From: Bacteroidales bacterium
Lineage (GTDB): Bacteria > Bacteroidota > Bacteroidia > Bacteroidales > UBA4181
DNA length: 36,078 nt
Direction: 5' to 3'
Assembly: GCA_031275285.1 (NCBI GenBank)
Contig: JAISOY010000013.1
Span: 1 to 36,078 of the forward strand
Shown: positions 1 to 7,785 of the stretch, in pieces
Layout: each line of letters opens with the position of its first letter
Position numbering within the stretch: position 1 is the stretch's first letter
The notes under the pieces: generated by a model
Databases searched by the model: none
Seen by the model: the letters and a program-made list of their open reading frames with translations, nothing else
Told to the model about the DNA's origin: nothing
Translations under genes and position numbers: made by a program

Positions 1-1
1 C

Positions 2-196
2 AATGCTTCACCTAATAATATAGTAACACAGGCTTATGAAAGTAAAGATTATAGGAATGATATAGTTGTCAGGGAGGAAAGTGGAAATTATGACTTTACT
101 TATGAATATAATGAAAGAGGATATCCTATCAGGATAACAAGAACGGGTGAAGCTTCTCAAAGGGTAGCTACATTGGAATATATATACGCGAAATAA
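2..196 (+). CDS. C-terminal fragment of an unknown protein
   Basis: The window opens inside this gene. Reading from base 2 gives 64 codons and a TAA stop at 194-196. The end of the protein contains the stretch YEYNERGYPIRI followed by TRTGE. This tyrosine-rich 'tYeYnerGyPi' style is seen near the C-terminus of Bacteroidota lipoproteins of the DUF4595/RHS-like beta-repeat kind, but too little is visible to name a family. A strong hairpin terminator follows within 50 bases, so this is the last gene of its transcript. The start and any signal peptide lie outside the window. Confidence 0.7.
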   Translation, partial: NASPNNIVTQAYESKDYRNDIVVREESGNYDFTYEYNERGYPIRITRTGEASQRVATLEYIYAK

Positions 197-242
197 GATT
201 TATGCGGTAATAAACAAGAATCATCTTTATTTTATAAGTGAT

Positions 243-282
243 AAAACATTATCTATTCTTACGAACAGATAATGTTTTTTTT
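243..282 (+). terminator. Rho-independent terminator, probably bidirectional
   Basis: Perfect 10-bp stem (AACATTATCT at 245-254 pairing with AGATAATGTT at 267-276), a 12-base loop, and a run of eight T at 275-282. It ends the plus-strand fragment. Read on the minus strand the same hairpin is followed by TTTTAT, so it may also stop the nuclease gene that ends at 308. Confidence 0.85.
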
Positions 283-307
283 CGTTATATGACAAATTCA
301 GAAACTT

Positions 308-892
308 TTAATCTGTTTTCTCCCTGCGTTTGATCTCATCCCTGATTTCGGAGGCGCGTTCATAATCTTCATTCTGGATGGCCTCATTCAGCAGGCTTTC
401 CAGTTCTGGAATATCCTGTGATTTCAACCCTGTTCCTTTGGATTTTTTTTGTGCCGGAGGCTGAGGCTGACCGGCAGGATCGCTGGAAAAAAGAATTCCG
501 GAACGTTCTATGATTTCTTCTGTGGTATAGATCGGGCATTGAAAACGCAATGCCAAAGCAATGGCATCCGAAGTACGGGCATCGAGTTCTATCCGCTTGA
601 TACCGTTATTGCAGATTAGCTTTGAATAGAAAATGCCTTCTTCCAGACGGAATATATGTACGGTCTCTAACATAATGTCGTATTCCGTGGCAAAACTGAA
701 AAACAGATCATGTGTCAACGGACGCGGAGGTTTGAGCCCTTCCAGTTGGATGGCTATAGCCTGAGCCTCAAATCCACCAATGATGATAGGAATACGCCTG
801 TTCCCGTTCTCTTCACCCAAAATCAACGCATATGCACCGGTTTGTGTTTGGCTGTACGAAATCCCTAACACATTAAGTAATACCTTGTCCAT
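308..892 (-). CDS. Bifunctional nuclease (BFN/DUF151) family protein with C-terminal UVR motif
   Basis: 194 residues. The first about 130 residues are the BFN/DUF151 domain (GAYALILGEENGNRRIPIII near the start and ARTSDAIALALR near 105-116). The last about 35 residues (LLNEAIQNEDYERASEIRDEI) form a UVR motif, the helical hairpin known from UvrB and UvrC. A proline-rich linker (AGQPQPPAQKK) joins them. Nuclease activity has been reported for plant members of the family; the role in bacteria is uncertain. The BFN-plus-UVR arrangement is widespread in Bacteroidota. The ATG at 892 is preceded by its own promoter, so the gene is transcribed separately from valS, which ends at 966. Confidence 0.9.
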   Translation of the reverse strand: MDKVLLNVLGISYSQTQTGAYALILGEENGNRRIPIIIGGFEAQAIAIQLEGLKPPRPLTHDLFFSFATEYDIMLETVHIFRLEEGIFYSKLICNNGIKRIELDARTSDAIALALRFQCPIYTTEEIIERSGILFSSDPAGQPQPPAQKKSKGTGLKSQDIPELESLLNEAIQNEDYERASEIRDEIKRREKTD

Positions 893-920
893 CTGTGCAT
901 AAAATTAATATATTTCTCAC

Positions 921-951
921 CAAAGATACTCGTTTTATAAAAATAAACAAA
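921..951 (-). promoter_or_regulatory. Promoter of the bifunctional nuclease gene
   Basis: On the minus strand the -7 box TATCTTTG lies at 928-921 and a TTTG -33 box at 951-948, with 19 bases between. This fits the Bacteroidota consensus TTTG/TAnnTTTG. The predicted transcript starts near 915, about 20 bases before the ATG. Confidence 0.7.
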
Positions 952-965
952 ACCATTCCGGACAC

Positions 966-3584
966 TTACCCTTTCAGATTGGTCAATTGCTGGCTGATAG
1001 CCTGGATCCGGCTTTCAGCGTCCGCCTGTTTTTTCCGTTCCATTTCCACTACCTGTGCAGGAGCGCTGTTTACGAACCGTTCGTTACCGAGCTTTTTCAT
1101 GACCGAAGCCAGAAAACCTTCCTGATGTTTCAATTCGGCTTCCAGTTTCCTGATCTCTTCATCCACATCGATCTTTCCCGATAACGGAATAAAATATTCG
1201 GTAGTGCGTACCATAAACTGAATGGCGCCTTCCGGTTGGTCGGTTACGCGGGTAATTTCCGAAAGATTACATAACAGGGTCAACAATTCGGGATAAAGCG
1301 TATGGCCGTTCACCATCAATTGCAATGGTTCTTTATTGGGGATGTTCTTTTCCTGCCGGGTACTCCGGATACTCGTAACGACTTCTTTCAATTGTTCGAA
1401 ATCGTCGATCAGCATGAGGTCTGCCCCGTTTGCCTCAGGCCATTCGGATAACATAATGCTTTCCCCGTTTTTCCGTTCTTTGAGATGGTGCCATAGTTCT
1501 TCGGTAATGAAAGGCATGAACGGATGTAATAACTGTAAGAGCTTTTCAAAGAAATCGAGGGTCATCCTGTATGTTTTTCCATCGATAGGTTGTTGGTAGG
1601 CCGGTTTGATCATTTCAAGGTACCATGCCGAGAATTCATCCCAGAATAATTTATAAGTGGTCATCAATGCTTCGGAAAGCCTGTATTTACCTAATTGGTC
1701 ATCAATATCGGCGATGGCCCTGTTTAATAACGCCTCAAACCATTCTCCAGCCTGGGCCGATGTTTCGGGTTGAGGCAGTTGTTCGTTTACCTGCCATCCT
1801 TTGACCAGGCGAAAAGCATTCCATATTTTATTGTTGAAATTACGGCCCTGCTCGCAGAGTTGCTCGTCAAAAGGCAGGTCATTTCCGGCAGGTGAGGTAA
1901 GCAGCATGCCTAACCTGACCCCGTCTGCACCATACTGGTTCATCAGGTCGATAGGGTCGGGCGAGTTCCCTAAGGATTTAGACATTTTCCTCCCGATCTT
2001 GTCGCGGACGATCCCCGTAAAATAAACATTATGGAAACATGGAGCCTGCCGGTATTCATAACCCGACATGATCATACGGGCTACCCAGAAAAAAATAATT
2101 TCAGGGGCGGTCACCAGGTCGTTGGTGGGATAATAATAATTGATATCGGCATTATCCGGTTCATTAATCCCGTCAAAGACAGAGATAGGCCATAACCAGG
2201 AAGAAAACCAGGTATCCAGGCTATCTTCTTCCTGCTTCAGATCAGTCATCCGTAATTGGCCATTCCCTGTTTTTTCCTGTGCCAGCTGTAATGCTTCCTC
2301 TTTCGATTCTGCGACAACAAATCCGCCTCCCGGCAGATAATAAGCAGGTATGCGATGTCCCCACCATAGTTGCCGGCTGATGTTCCAATCCTTGATATTT
2401 TCCATCCAGTGACGGTACATGTTTTTGAATTTTACCGGGTGGAATTTGATGGTATCATTCTCTACCGCATCAAGGGCTGGTTTGGCAAGGGTCTCCATTT
2501 TCAGGAACCACTGCATGGAAAGCTTTGGTTCAATGGGCACATCAGTTCGTTCGGAATAACCGACACTATTGGTGTATGGCTCGGTTTTTTCCATCAGGCC
2601 CTGTTCTTCCAGGTCTTTTTCGATTTTTTTCCGTACGGCAAAACGGTCCATACCTTCGTATTGGAGCCCATATGCATTTAGCGTACCGTTGTCGTTAAAA
2701 ATATCAATAGATTCCAGATGATGTTTCTCTCCCAGCATATAGTCGTTCACATCATGTGCCGGGGTTACTTTAAGGAATCCGGTTCCGAATTCCATGTCCA
2801 CATAATCATCTTCAATAATAGGAACTACGCGGTTTGCAACCGGAACAACAACTTTTTTCCCTTTCAGGCGGGCTGTCTTCGGATCGTCAGGATGTATGCA
2901 CACGGCAACATCGCCGAAAATCGTTTCCGGCCGTGTAGTGGCGACTACAGCATAGTCATTTTCTCCTTCCACCTGGTACCGGATGTAATATAATTTTCCG
3001 TGCTCTTCCTTATGGATGACTTCTTCGTCCGATATAGCCGTCTGGGCTGCCGGATCCCAGTTCACCATACGGATACCGCGGTAAATGAGTCCTTTGTTGA
3101 ACAGGTCGACGAAGACTTTAATGACGCTTTGCGAACGCTTTTCATCCATGGTGAAACAGGTCCTTGACCAGTCGCAGGAAGCACCCAGTTTTTTCAACTG
3201 TTCGAGGATGATCCCCCCATGCTTGTGTGTCCATTCCCAGGCATGCTTAAGGAATTGCTCCCGGGTGAGGTCTGATTTATTGATCCCTTCGGAGGCAAGC
3301 TTGGCCACGACTTTGGCTTCGGTAGCAATGGAAGCATGGTCGGTTCCGGGAACCCAGCATGCATTCTTACCCATCATACGTGCTCGACGTACCAGTACAT
3401 CCTGTATCGTGTTGTTGAGCATGTGTCCCATGTGCAGCACCCCGGTCACGTTAGGCGGCGGAATGACAATAGTAAAGGGTTCACGTTTATCCGGTCTGGA
3501 TTCGAACATCTGATGCTGCATCCAATATGCATACCATTTGTCTTCGGTGGCTTTGGGGTCGTACTTCGAAGGAAGTTGTTCCAT
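966..3584 (-). CDS. valS: Valine--tRNA ligase
   Basis: Class I aminoacyl-tRNA synthetase that charges tRNA-Val and edits misactivated threonine. The HIGH-type motif is HMGH in [14 protein letters not shown] near the N-terminus and the KMSKS motif is in [10 protein letters not shown]. The editing (CP1) domain lies between them ([10 protein letters not shown]), and the C-terminal coiled-coil arm is clear ([13 protein letters not shown], then [12 protein letters not shown]). Length from the chosen start is 872 residues, normal for Bacteroidota ValRS. I chose the ATG at 3584 ([10 protein letters not shown]); the reading frame extends 11 codons upstream to a TTG, but those codons run through the hairpin leader and look untranslated. 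The gene has its own promoter and a structured leader. Confidence 0.97.
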   Translation of the reverse strand: MEQLPSKYDPKATEDKWYAYWMQHQMFESRPDKREPFTIVIPPPNVTGVLHMGHMLNNTIQDVLVRRARMMGKNACWVPGTDHASIATEAKVVAKLASEGINKSDLTREQFLKHAWEWTHKHGGIILEQLKKLGASCDWSRTCFTMDEKRSQSVIKVFVDLFNKGLIYRGIRMVNWDPAAQTAISDEEVIHKEEHGKLYYIRYQVEGENDYAVVATTRPETIFGDVAVCIHPDDPKTARLKGKKVVVPVANRVVPIIEDDYVDMEFGTGFLKVTPAHDVNDYMLGEKHHLESIDIFNDNGTLNAYGLQYEGMDRFAVRKKIEKDLEEQGLMEKTEPYTNSVGYSERTDVPIEPKLSMQWFLKMETLAKPALDAVENDTIKFHPVKFKNMYRHWMENIKDWNISRQLWWGHRIPAYYLPGGGFVVAESKEEALQLAQEKTGNGQLRMTDLKQEEDSLDTWFSSWLWPISVFDGINEPDNADINYYYPTNDLVTAPEIIFFWVARMIMSGYEYRQAPCFHNVYFTGIVRDKIGRKMSKSLGNSPDPIDLMNQYGADGVRLGMLLTSPAGNDLPFDEQLCEQGRNFNNKIWNAFRLVKGWQVNEQLPQPETSAQAGEWFEALLNRAIADIDDQLGKYRLSEALMTTYKLFWDEFSAWYLEMIKPAYQQPIDGKTYRMTLDFFEKLLQLLHPFMPFITEELWHHLKERKNGESIMLSEWPEANGADLMLIDDFEQLKEVVTSIRSTRQEKNIPNKEPLQLMVNGHTLYPELLTLLCNLSEITRVTDQPEGAIQFMVRTTEYFIPLSGKIDVDEEIRKLEAELKHQEGFLASVMKKLGNERFVNSAPAQVVEMERKKQADAESRIQAISQQLTNLKG

Positions 3585-3610
3585 TGGTCGTTTATAATTT
3601 ATAAATACCT

Positions 3611-3650
3611 GGATCAATCATCTGAACAAAGTTGTTCAGTTGGCTGATCC
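3611..3650 (-). promoter_or_regulatory. Two-tier hairpin in the valS leader
   Basis: An inner 8-bp perfect stem (CTGAACAA at 3622-3629 with TTGTTCAG at 3632-3639, 2-base loop) is nested in an outer 6-bp stem (GGATCA 3611-3616 with TGATCC 3645-3650), separated by a symmetric 5x5 internal loop. It lies between the predicted transcription start (about 3674) and the ATG at 3584. It has no T tract, so it is not a simple terminator. A regulatory role is inference. Confidence 0.45.
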
Positions 3651-3679
3651 GTTGTTAATCACATTTTTTAAAACGGATG

Positions 3680-3687
3680 CAAAGATA
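3680..3687 (-). promoter_or_regulatory. valS: valS promoter -7 box
   Basis: TATCTTTG on the minus strand matches TAnnTTTG. A clear TTTG at -33 is not visible. It predicts a leader of about 90 bases that carries the nested hairpin. Confidence 0.5.
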
Positions 3688-3735
3688 ACTTTTTGTTTGG
3701 AAAGACGAGATATGAAGGCTGATAATTAGCCGGTA

Positions 3736-4662
3736 TCAGGCTTGAGATTTTATCTCATCGGCAAATGCCTGTGAAATATAGTTGTCATAGCTCATACAGA
3801 CATGTCCTGCAAAACGGATGGCATTCCGGATGATATCCGAGCGTTGTCCGTGATCCATGGTTTTCAGGTTATTTTTGGTGATTCCCTGGCTGATCAGACC
3901 GTAAATCAACCCGGCATTGAAAGAATCGCCGGCACCGATAGTGCTTATGGGATGGATCGCTGGAACCTCATATGTCTCATGTACTTCTGAGGAGTGGTAT
4001 TTTACATCGTTTTTGTTGGCCGTATATATCAGGGCATCTGAAGAGCCCTTGATTTTTTCCCACGTATCTTCCACATTCCCGGTATTGAAAATATATCCGA
4101 AATCCTCATCCGAACCTTTGACAATGTCTGCTATCCCGAAATTTTCCAAAATTACAGGACGGTATGCTTCCAGTTGTGGCAGATGGGTTGTCCTGAAATT
4201 CGGATCATAAATGATCAGGGCGTTTTTTTCTTTTGCCTGTTGCAGGAATGGCTTCAGCCGGAGATGAATATTCGGGTCGATCCCGTAAAAAGATCCGAAA
4301 AGGATGACGTCGCCTTCGGTAGGTTCCGGGAAGGTAATATCCAGGCGCTTTTCAGGATATTGTTTGTAGAACTGGTAATCAGCGTTGTTGTGTTCGTTCA
4401 GAAAAGCCAGTGCCAGTGATGAAGGGGAACCGGGATAACGGTATGTATACCGGGTATTTATACCATTTTCGGTCAGGAATGCATCGGCAATATCTCCTAC
4501 CTTGTCTTTTCCGAATTCACTGATGAAATAAGCTTCCAGTCCTAATCTTCCTAAAGATACGGCTGTATTTAACATGGATCCTCCGGGAGTCGCACTGACC
4601 GGTTTTCCTCCTTTGAATATGATGTCCAGCACCATTTCCCCGATGGCAAAAATTCTTCTCAT
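3736..4662 (-). CDS. PfkB-family carbohydrate kinase (fructokinase-like)
   Basis: 308-residue cytoplasmic sugar kinase of the ribokinase/PfkB family. The N-terminal glycine-rich signature is PGGSMLNTAVSLGRLG (about 26-41), and the C-terminal signature STIGAGDSFNAG carries the anion hole and catalytic aspartate of the GAGD motif near residue 247. The family phosphorylates fructose, ribose, 2-keto-3-deoxygluconate or related sugars using ATP; the sequence alone does not fix the substrate, and fructokinase is the commonest annotation for this subgroup. Its ATG is only 4 bases past the folP stop, so the two are cotranscribed and perhaps translationally coupled, although no functional link with folate synthesis is obvious. 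Confidence 0.9.
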   Translation of the reverse strand: MRRIFAIGEMVLDIIFKGGKPVSATPGGSMLNTAVSLGRLGLEAYFISEFGKDKVGDIADAFLTENGINTRYTYRYPGSPSSLALAFLNEHNNADYQFYKQYPEKRLDITFPEPTEGDVILFGSFYGIDPNIHLRLKPFLQQAKEKNALIIYDPNFRTTHLPQLEAYRPVILENFGIADIVKGSDEDFGYIFNTGNVEDTWEKIKGSSDALIYTANKNDVKYHSSEVHETYEVPAIHPISTIGAGDSFNAGLIYGLISQGITKNNLKTMDHGQRSDIIRNAIRFAGHVCMSYDNYISQAFADEIKSQA

Positions 4663-4666
4663 ATGG

Positions 4667-5521
4667 TTAATCTTTATTTATACCCTTTTGATACATTTCT
4701 ACGATCTTCACACATTCCACTGCTTCTTTCACATCGTGGACACGTAAAATATCAGCGCCATTCAACAGGGAAAGCGTATTTACTATGCTTGTCCCGTTTA
4801 ACGCATGGGCTGCATCTGTCCGGAGAAAGTGGTATATCATGGATTTTCTCGATACTCCTGCCAGTAAAGGACATTCAAATATCTCCAGTTCTTTCATGCG
4901 GGCAAGTAGTTCATAATTATGTTCCACCGTTTTTCCGAAACCGAATCCCGGATCGATGATGATATCTTTCACACCTAAAGTACGTAAACGGAACACCGCA
5001 TCGGAAAAGAAGCGGATCACATCAGTCATCAGGTCATCATACACGGGATTTTCCTGCATCGTTTGAGGTGTACCCTGTATGTGCATCAGTATGTAAGGAA
5101 TGTCCAGACCGGCCACGGTCTCGAACATTTTTTCATCCAGTGTTCCTGCCGAAATATCATTGATGATGTTTACCCCGTAACCGGCGACCATCTTTTCAGC
5201 GACATCCGCACGATAAGTGTCCAAAGAAATGAACACATCCGGGTAATGTTTCCGTATGGAAGCCAATGCCTTGTCCAAACGTTCCAGTTCTTCCTCTCCG
5301 GTTACTTCCATGGATCCCGGCCGGGTAGAAACCGCTCCTAGGTCTATGATTCCGGCACCTTCCGAAAGGATGGTTTCGCACCGGTTAAGTATTTCCGATT
5401 CTGTAATATAACTGCCTCCGTCATAGAATGAATCCGGAGTGGCATTGAGGATACCCATTACCATGGGATGGTCCAGATCCACCAGCTTGCCGTTACAATT
5501 TAAGGTCTTTCTCTTTTCCAA
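4667..5521 (-). CDS. folP: Dihydropteroate synthase
   Basis: Condenses p-aminobenzoate with 6-hydroxymethyl-7,8-dihydropterin pyrophosphate to give dihydropteroate in folate synthesis; it is the sulfonamide target. The two family signatures are MGILNATPDSFYDGG (about 22-36) and IIDLGAVSTRPGS (about 58-70); DPGFGFGKT is also present. The length of 284 residues is normal. The start codon is probably TTG at 5521: an in-frame TAA lies two codons upstream, no ATG precedes the first strand, and the first internal ATG (residue 20) would remove the N-terminal strand. The gene sits 14 bases after the upstream hypothetical gene and 4 bases before the sugar kinase. Confidence 0.95.
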   Translation of the reverse strand: MEKRKTLNCNGKLVDLDHPMVMGILNATPDSFYDGGSYITESEILNRCETILSEGAGIIDLGAVSTRPGSMEVTGEEELERLDKALASIRKHYPDVFISLDTYRADVAEKMVAGYGVNIINDISAGTLDEKMFETVAGLDIPYILMHIQGTPQTMQENPVYDDLMTDVIRFFSDAVFRLRTLGVKDIIIDPGFGFGKTVEHNYELLARMKELEIFECPLLAGVSRKSMIYHFLRTDAAHALNGTSIVNTLSLLNGADILRVHDVKEAVECVKIVEMYQKGINKD

Positions 5522-5535
5522 ATCTTAATGATTGG

Positions 5536-6288
5536 TTAATGTCTACTTTCCGTTTTGACGTGTGCAGAGACATCGTCGGAGTTAAAGGTGAACCCAAGCC
5601 GTTTTCCTGTCTGGAAACGGGCGGAATTGATCTTTGAATTGATCTGATCCAGGGTGATGATTTTCACCGAATCATAAGGGGGTACCAGAAGATCGAAATT
5701 GAGTGTATATAAGATCGCTGATTCCACAATATCCCGGAGTATCTCTTTCGAAATAACTGCTGTTCCGAAATTGTTTACCCAGTTGTTCATCTGTTGTTTT
5801 CCTTCAACGAAATAATAAAGATCCTTGTTCACAAATATACGTGCGATCAGGTAGCCGAGGTCGCTCATGTGGTTGTACCTGAAAGAGTCATGCAGGAAAT
5901 TGTAGATACTGATCATTCCGGAAATGGTACTTTGCGGATTGTCTTTCGTAAAAGAGTTTTTCCAGATCGTATGGTTTCTGTCAAATTCGAAAGCATTGGT
6001 AAACATGCTGAAAACCAGGATGTCTCCTGCCACTTTTAATTGCGCTTCAAACATGCCCCGGCTGGTATACTCGACAGTAACCCTCCTGTCTATTTCGGAG
6101 ACAGTCGGGCCGAATTCCCCCGCTACTTCTTCCAGTACTTCTTTCAACTGGTTGAATATTTCAAATGTATTGTCGAATATTTTCTGTTTGAGGACGGATT
6201 TAGTGGTGAGCAAGCCGAGGATTTTTTCTGATTTGGAACCCTCTATGTGGTCATCACAACCCGGTTTATGTTGTTTTTCCATGGTCAT
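5536..6288 (-). CDS. Conserved-looking hypothetical protein upstream of folP
   Basis: I do not recognise this 250-residue protein. It has no signal peptide or membrane segment and looks like a soluble, mixed alpha/beta cytoplasmic protein. The first about 30 residues are polar and contain CDDH; the body has aromatic-rich stretches such as FSMFTNAFEFDRNH and FLHDSFRYNHMSDLGYLIARIF, and the tail reads GKRLGFTFNSDD. It is the first gene of a probable three-gene operon with folP and the PfkB kinase. Two in-frame ATG codons (6288 and 6282) are possible starts. A -7 box lies only about 15 bases upstream, so the leader would be very short. Confidence 0.75.
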   Translation of the reverse strand: MTMEKQHKPGCDDHIEGSKSEKILGLLTTKSVLKQKIFDNTFEIFNQLKEVLEEVAGEFGPTVSEIDRRVTVEYTSRGMFEAQLKVAGDILVFSMFTNAFEFDRNHTIWKNSFTKDNPQSTISGMISIYNFLHDSFRYNHMSDLGYLIARIFVNKDLYYFVEGKQQMNNWVNNFGTAVISKEILRDIVESAILYTLNFDLLVPPYDSVKIITLDQINSKINSARFQTGKRLGFTFNSDDVSAHVKTESRH

Positions 6289-6302
6289 AGAATAAAGATA
6301 AG

Positions 6303-6310
6303 CAAAGATA
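6303..6310 (-). promoter_or_regulatory. Promoter -7 box for the hypothetical-folP-kinase operon
   Basis: TATCTTTG on the minus strand. The predicted start near 6297 gives a leader of roughly 10 to 15 bases. No convincing -33 TTTG is seen. Confidence 0.45.
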
Positions 6311-6395
6311 TGTTTTTTCCTTCTTGGGCAGAAGATTTTTTAACAATAATTTTACAGATTTGTTCGATAGATGTTATCAGGACATATATGAAACC

Positions 6396-6460
6396 CTCAT
6401 GAACGAGAACCGGCCAAAGAACATGAACCGAAGCTCAACGACCGTAAGGGAGTTAATATT
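6396..6460 (+). repeat. Diverged direct repeat, copy A
   Basis: Starts CTCATGAACGAGAACCGGCC and ends near AGGGAGTTAATATTA. It aligns with copy B 113 bases downstream: both share CTCATGAA at the start, GCCAAAG in the middle, then a CTC(A)ACGACCG block and GGAGT(T)AA. The differences include a short internal insertion. Confidence 0.5.
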
Positions 6461-6508
6461 ATGATGATGGTTCCATACAACAAAAAAAGAAAACTTTACG
6501 CCGGCGTT

Positions 6509-6575
6509 CTCATGAAGCGAACTTAGCCAAAGGCGATCTCACGACCGGATGGAGTAACTATAGCGTAATAACTAT
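6509..6575 (+). repeat. Diverged direct repeat, copy B
   Basis: Contains AGCGAACTTAGC (6516-6527) and GCGATCTCACGA. The same two blocks, with slightly different spacing, recur at 29520-29546 upstream of another gene, so this is a dispersed element and not only a local duplication. Confidence 0.6.
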
Positions 6576-6600
6576 ATACAAATGAAAACATACCCGAATA

Positions 6601-6632
6601 TTTGCAGGGTAAGCAAAGTTGATATAACTTTG
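6601..6632 (+). promoter_or_regulatory. trxB: trxB promoter
   Basis: TTTG at 6601-6604 and TAACTTTG at 6625-6632 with exactly 20 bases between. This is the best match in the window to the Bacteroidota sigma-70-type consensus. The transcript should start near 6638, about 24 bases before the ATG. Confidence 0.85.
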
Positions 6633-6661
6633 TATAGTTATACGGAATAATAATACACATT

Positions 6662-7615
6662 ATGATCACCTCAATGACTCATCCGGAAAAAGTAAGATGC
6701 CTGATCATCGGTTCCGGTCCTGCAGGCTATACGGCTGCTATTTATACCGCCCGTGCCAATTTATCTCCCGTTCTTTATACCGGGATGCAACCCGGCGGAC
6801 AATTGACCACCACTACCGAAGTGGATAATTTTCCGGGTTATCCGGATGGGGTCAGCGCCAACCTGATGATGGATGATTTCAGGAAACAGGCTGAACGTTT
6901 TGATGCTCAGATCCGCTTCGGACATATCTCAAAAGTGGACTTTGACAAATACCCTTACCTGGTTACGGTTGATGAAGAGCATTTTATTGAGGCGGAATCG
7001 GTAATAATTGCGACAGGCGCCACGGCCAAATACCTCGGACTGCCTTCGGAAGACCGGTTCAAAGGCTATGGTGTTTCCGCCTGTGCTACCTGCGACGGAT
7101 TTTTCTATCGCGGAAAAGATGTAGCTGTTGTCGGGGGAGGAGATACAGCCTGTGAGGAAGCTACTTATCTGGCCGGATTGTGCCGGAAAGTATATATGAT
7201 CGTCCGCAGGAATGAGCTTCGGGCTTGCAAAGCCATGCAGAAAAGGGTATTTGAAACTCCTAATATCGAGATACTTTGGGAAACCCAGACTAAAGAACTG
7301 GTAGGCGACAGGACTCTGACCGGCGCTTTATTGTTCACTAAAGAAGGTGAAAAGAAACTGCCCATCGAAGGATTCTTTCTTGCTATCGGACACCATCCCA
7401 ATTCGGAAGTTTTCAGTAAATGGGTACATACGGATAAGAACGGATATATTAAAACAGTTCCGGGTACATCTATTACCAATGTAAAGGGCGTTTTTGCCTG
7501 TGGAGATGTACAGGATCCCGAATACCGGCAAGCCATCACGGCAGCAGGCAGTGGTTGTAAAGCAGCTATTGATGCTGAACGGTTCCTGATCGACCGGTGC
7601 CTGAATATACAATAG
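6662..7615 (+). CDS. trxB: Thioredoxin-disulfide reductase
   Basis: 317-residue FAD- and NADPH-dependent flavoprotein that reduces thioredoxin in the cytoplasm. The FAD-binding motif GSGPAGYTAAIYTARA lies at 17-32, the redox-active CATC at 141-144, the NADPH-binding GGGDTACEEA just after, and the C-terminal FAD motif in GVFACGDVQD. The length is that of a standard low-molecular-weight TrxR. It is monocistronic with its own promoter; no terminator is obvious in the 170 bases before the opposing helicase gene. The start at 6662 gives a short extension (MITSMTHPEK) before the first strand; the ATG at residue 5 is an alternative. Confidence 0.97.
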   Translation: MITSMTHPEKVRCLIIGSGPAGYTAAIYTARANLSPVLYTGMQPGGQLTTTTEVDNFPGYPDGVSANLMMDDFRKQAERFDAQIRFGHISKVDFDKYPYLVTVDEEHFIEAESVIIATGATAKYLGLPSEDRFKGYGVSACATCDGFFYRGKDVAVVGGGDTACEEATYLAGLCRKVYMIVRRNELRACKAMQKRVFETPNIEILWETQTKELVGDRTLTGALLFTKEGEKKLPIEGFFLAIGHHPNSEVFSKWVHTDKNGYIKTVPGTSITNVKGVFACGDVQDPEYRQAITAAGSGCKAAIDAERFLIDRCLNIQ

Positions 7616-7752
7616 TTCTGATTATTGGAGGAAACTGTTTCCAGTGTCACATACAATGCGATGGAAACAGGAAATTTTATTACAGCTGTTCCGGTACCGG
7701 TGGAAATTCTTCATTTATATTAAATCCTGTATTTCTGTTTCCAGCAAATAGA

Positions 7753-7760
7753 TACCTTTG
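7753..7760 (+). promoter_or_regulatory. Orphan -7 box pointing into the helicase gene
   Basis: TACCTTTG matches TAnnTTTG on the plus strand, but no plus-strand gene follows; only the 3' end of the opposing helicase gene does. It may be chance, drive an antisense RNA, or be left over from a gene displaced by the helicase block. Confidence 0.25.
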
Positions 7761-7785
7761 GCATGTGTCGGGTGAATATCCCCAT

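Larger units (their letters stand above)
6289..6661. other. Intergenic region between two divergent genes
   Basis: No credible gene. It holds the operon promoter on the left, two diverged copies of a GC-richer direct repeat in the middle (6396-6460 and 6509-6575), and the trxB promoter on the right. Confidence 0.7.

Noticed and set aside
3585..3617. Longer valS start at TTG 3617
   Set aside because: The extra codons overlap the leader hairpin and the ATG at 3584 gives the usual N-terminus.
3611..3650. T-box riboswitch upstream of valS
   Set aside because: No T-box consensus or antiterminator pairing is visible, and T-boxes are essentially confined to Firmicutes and some relatives.
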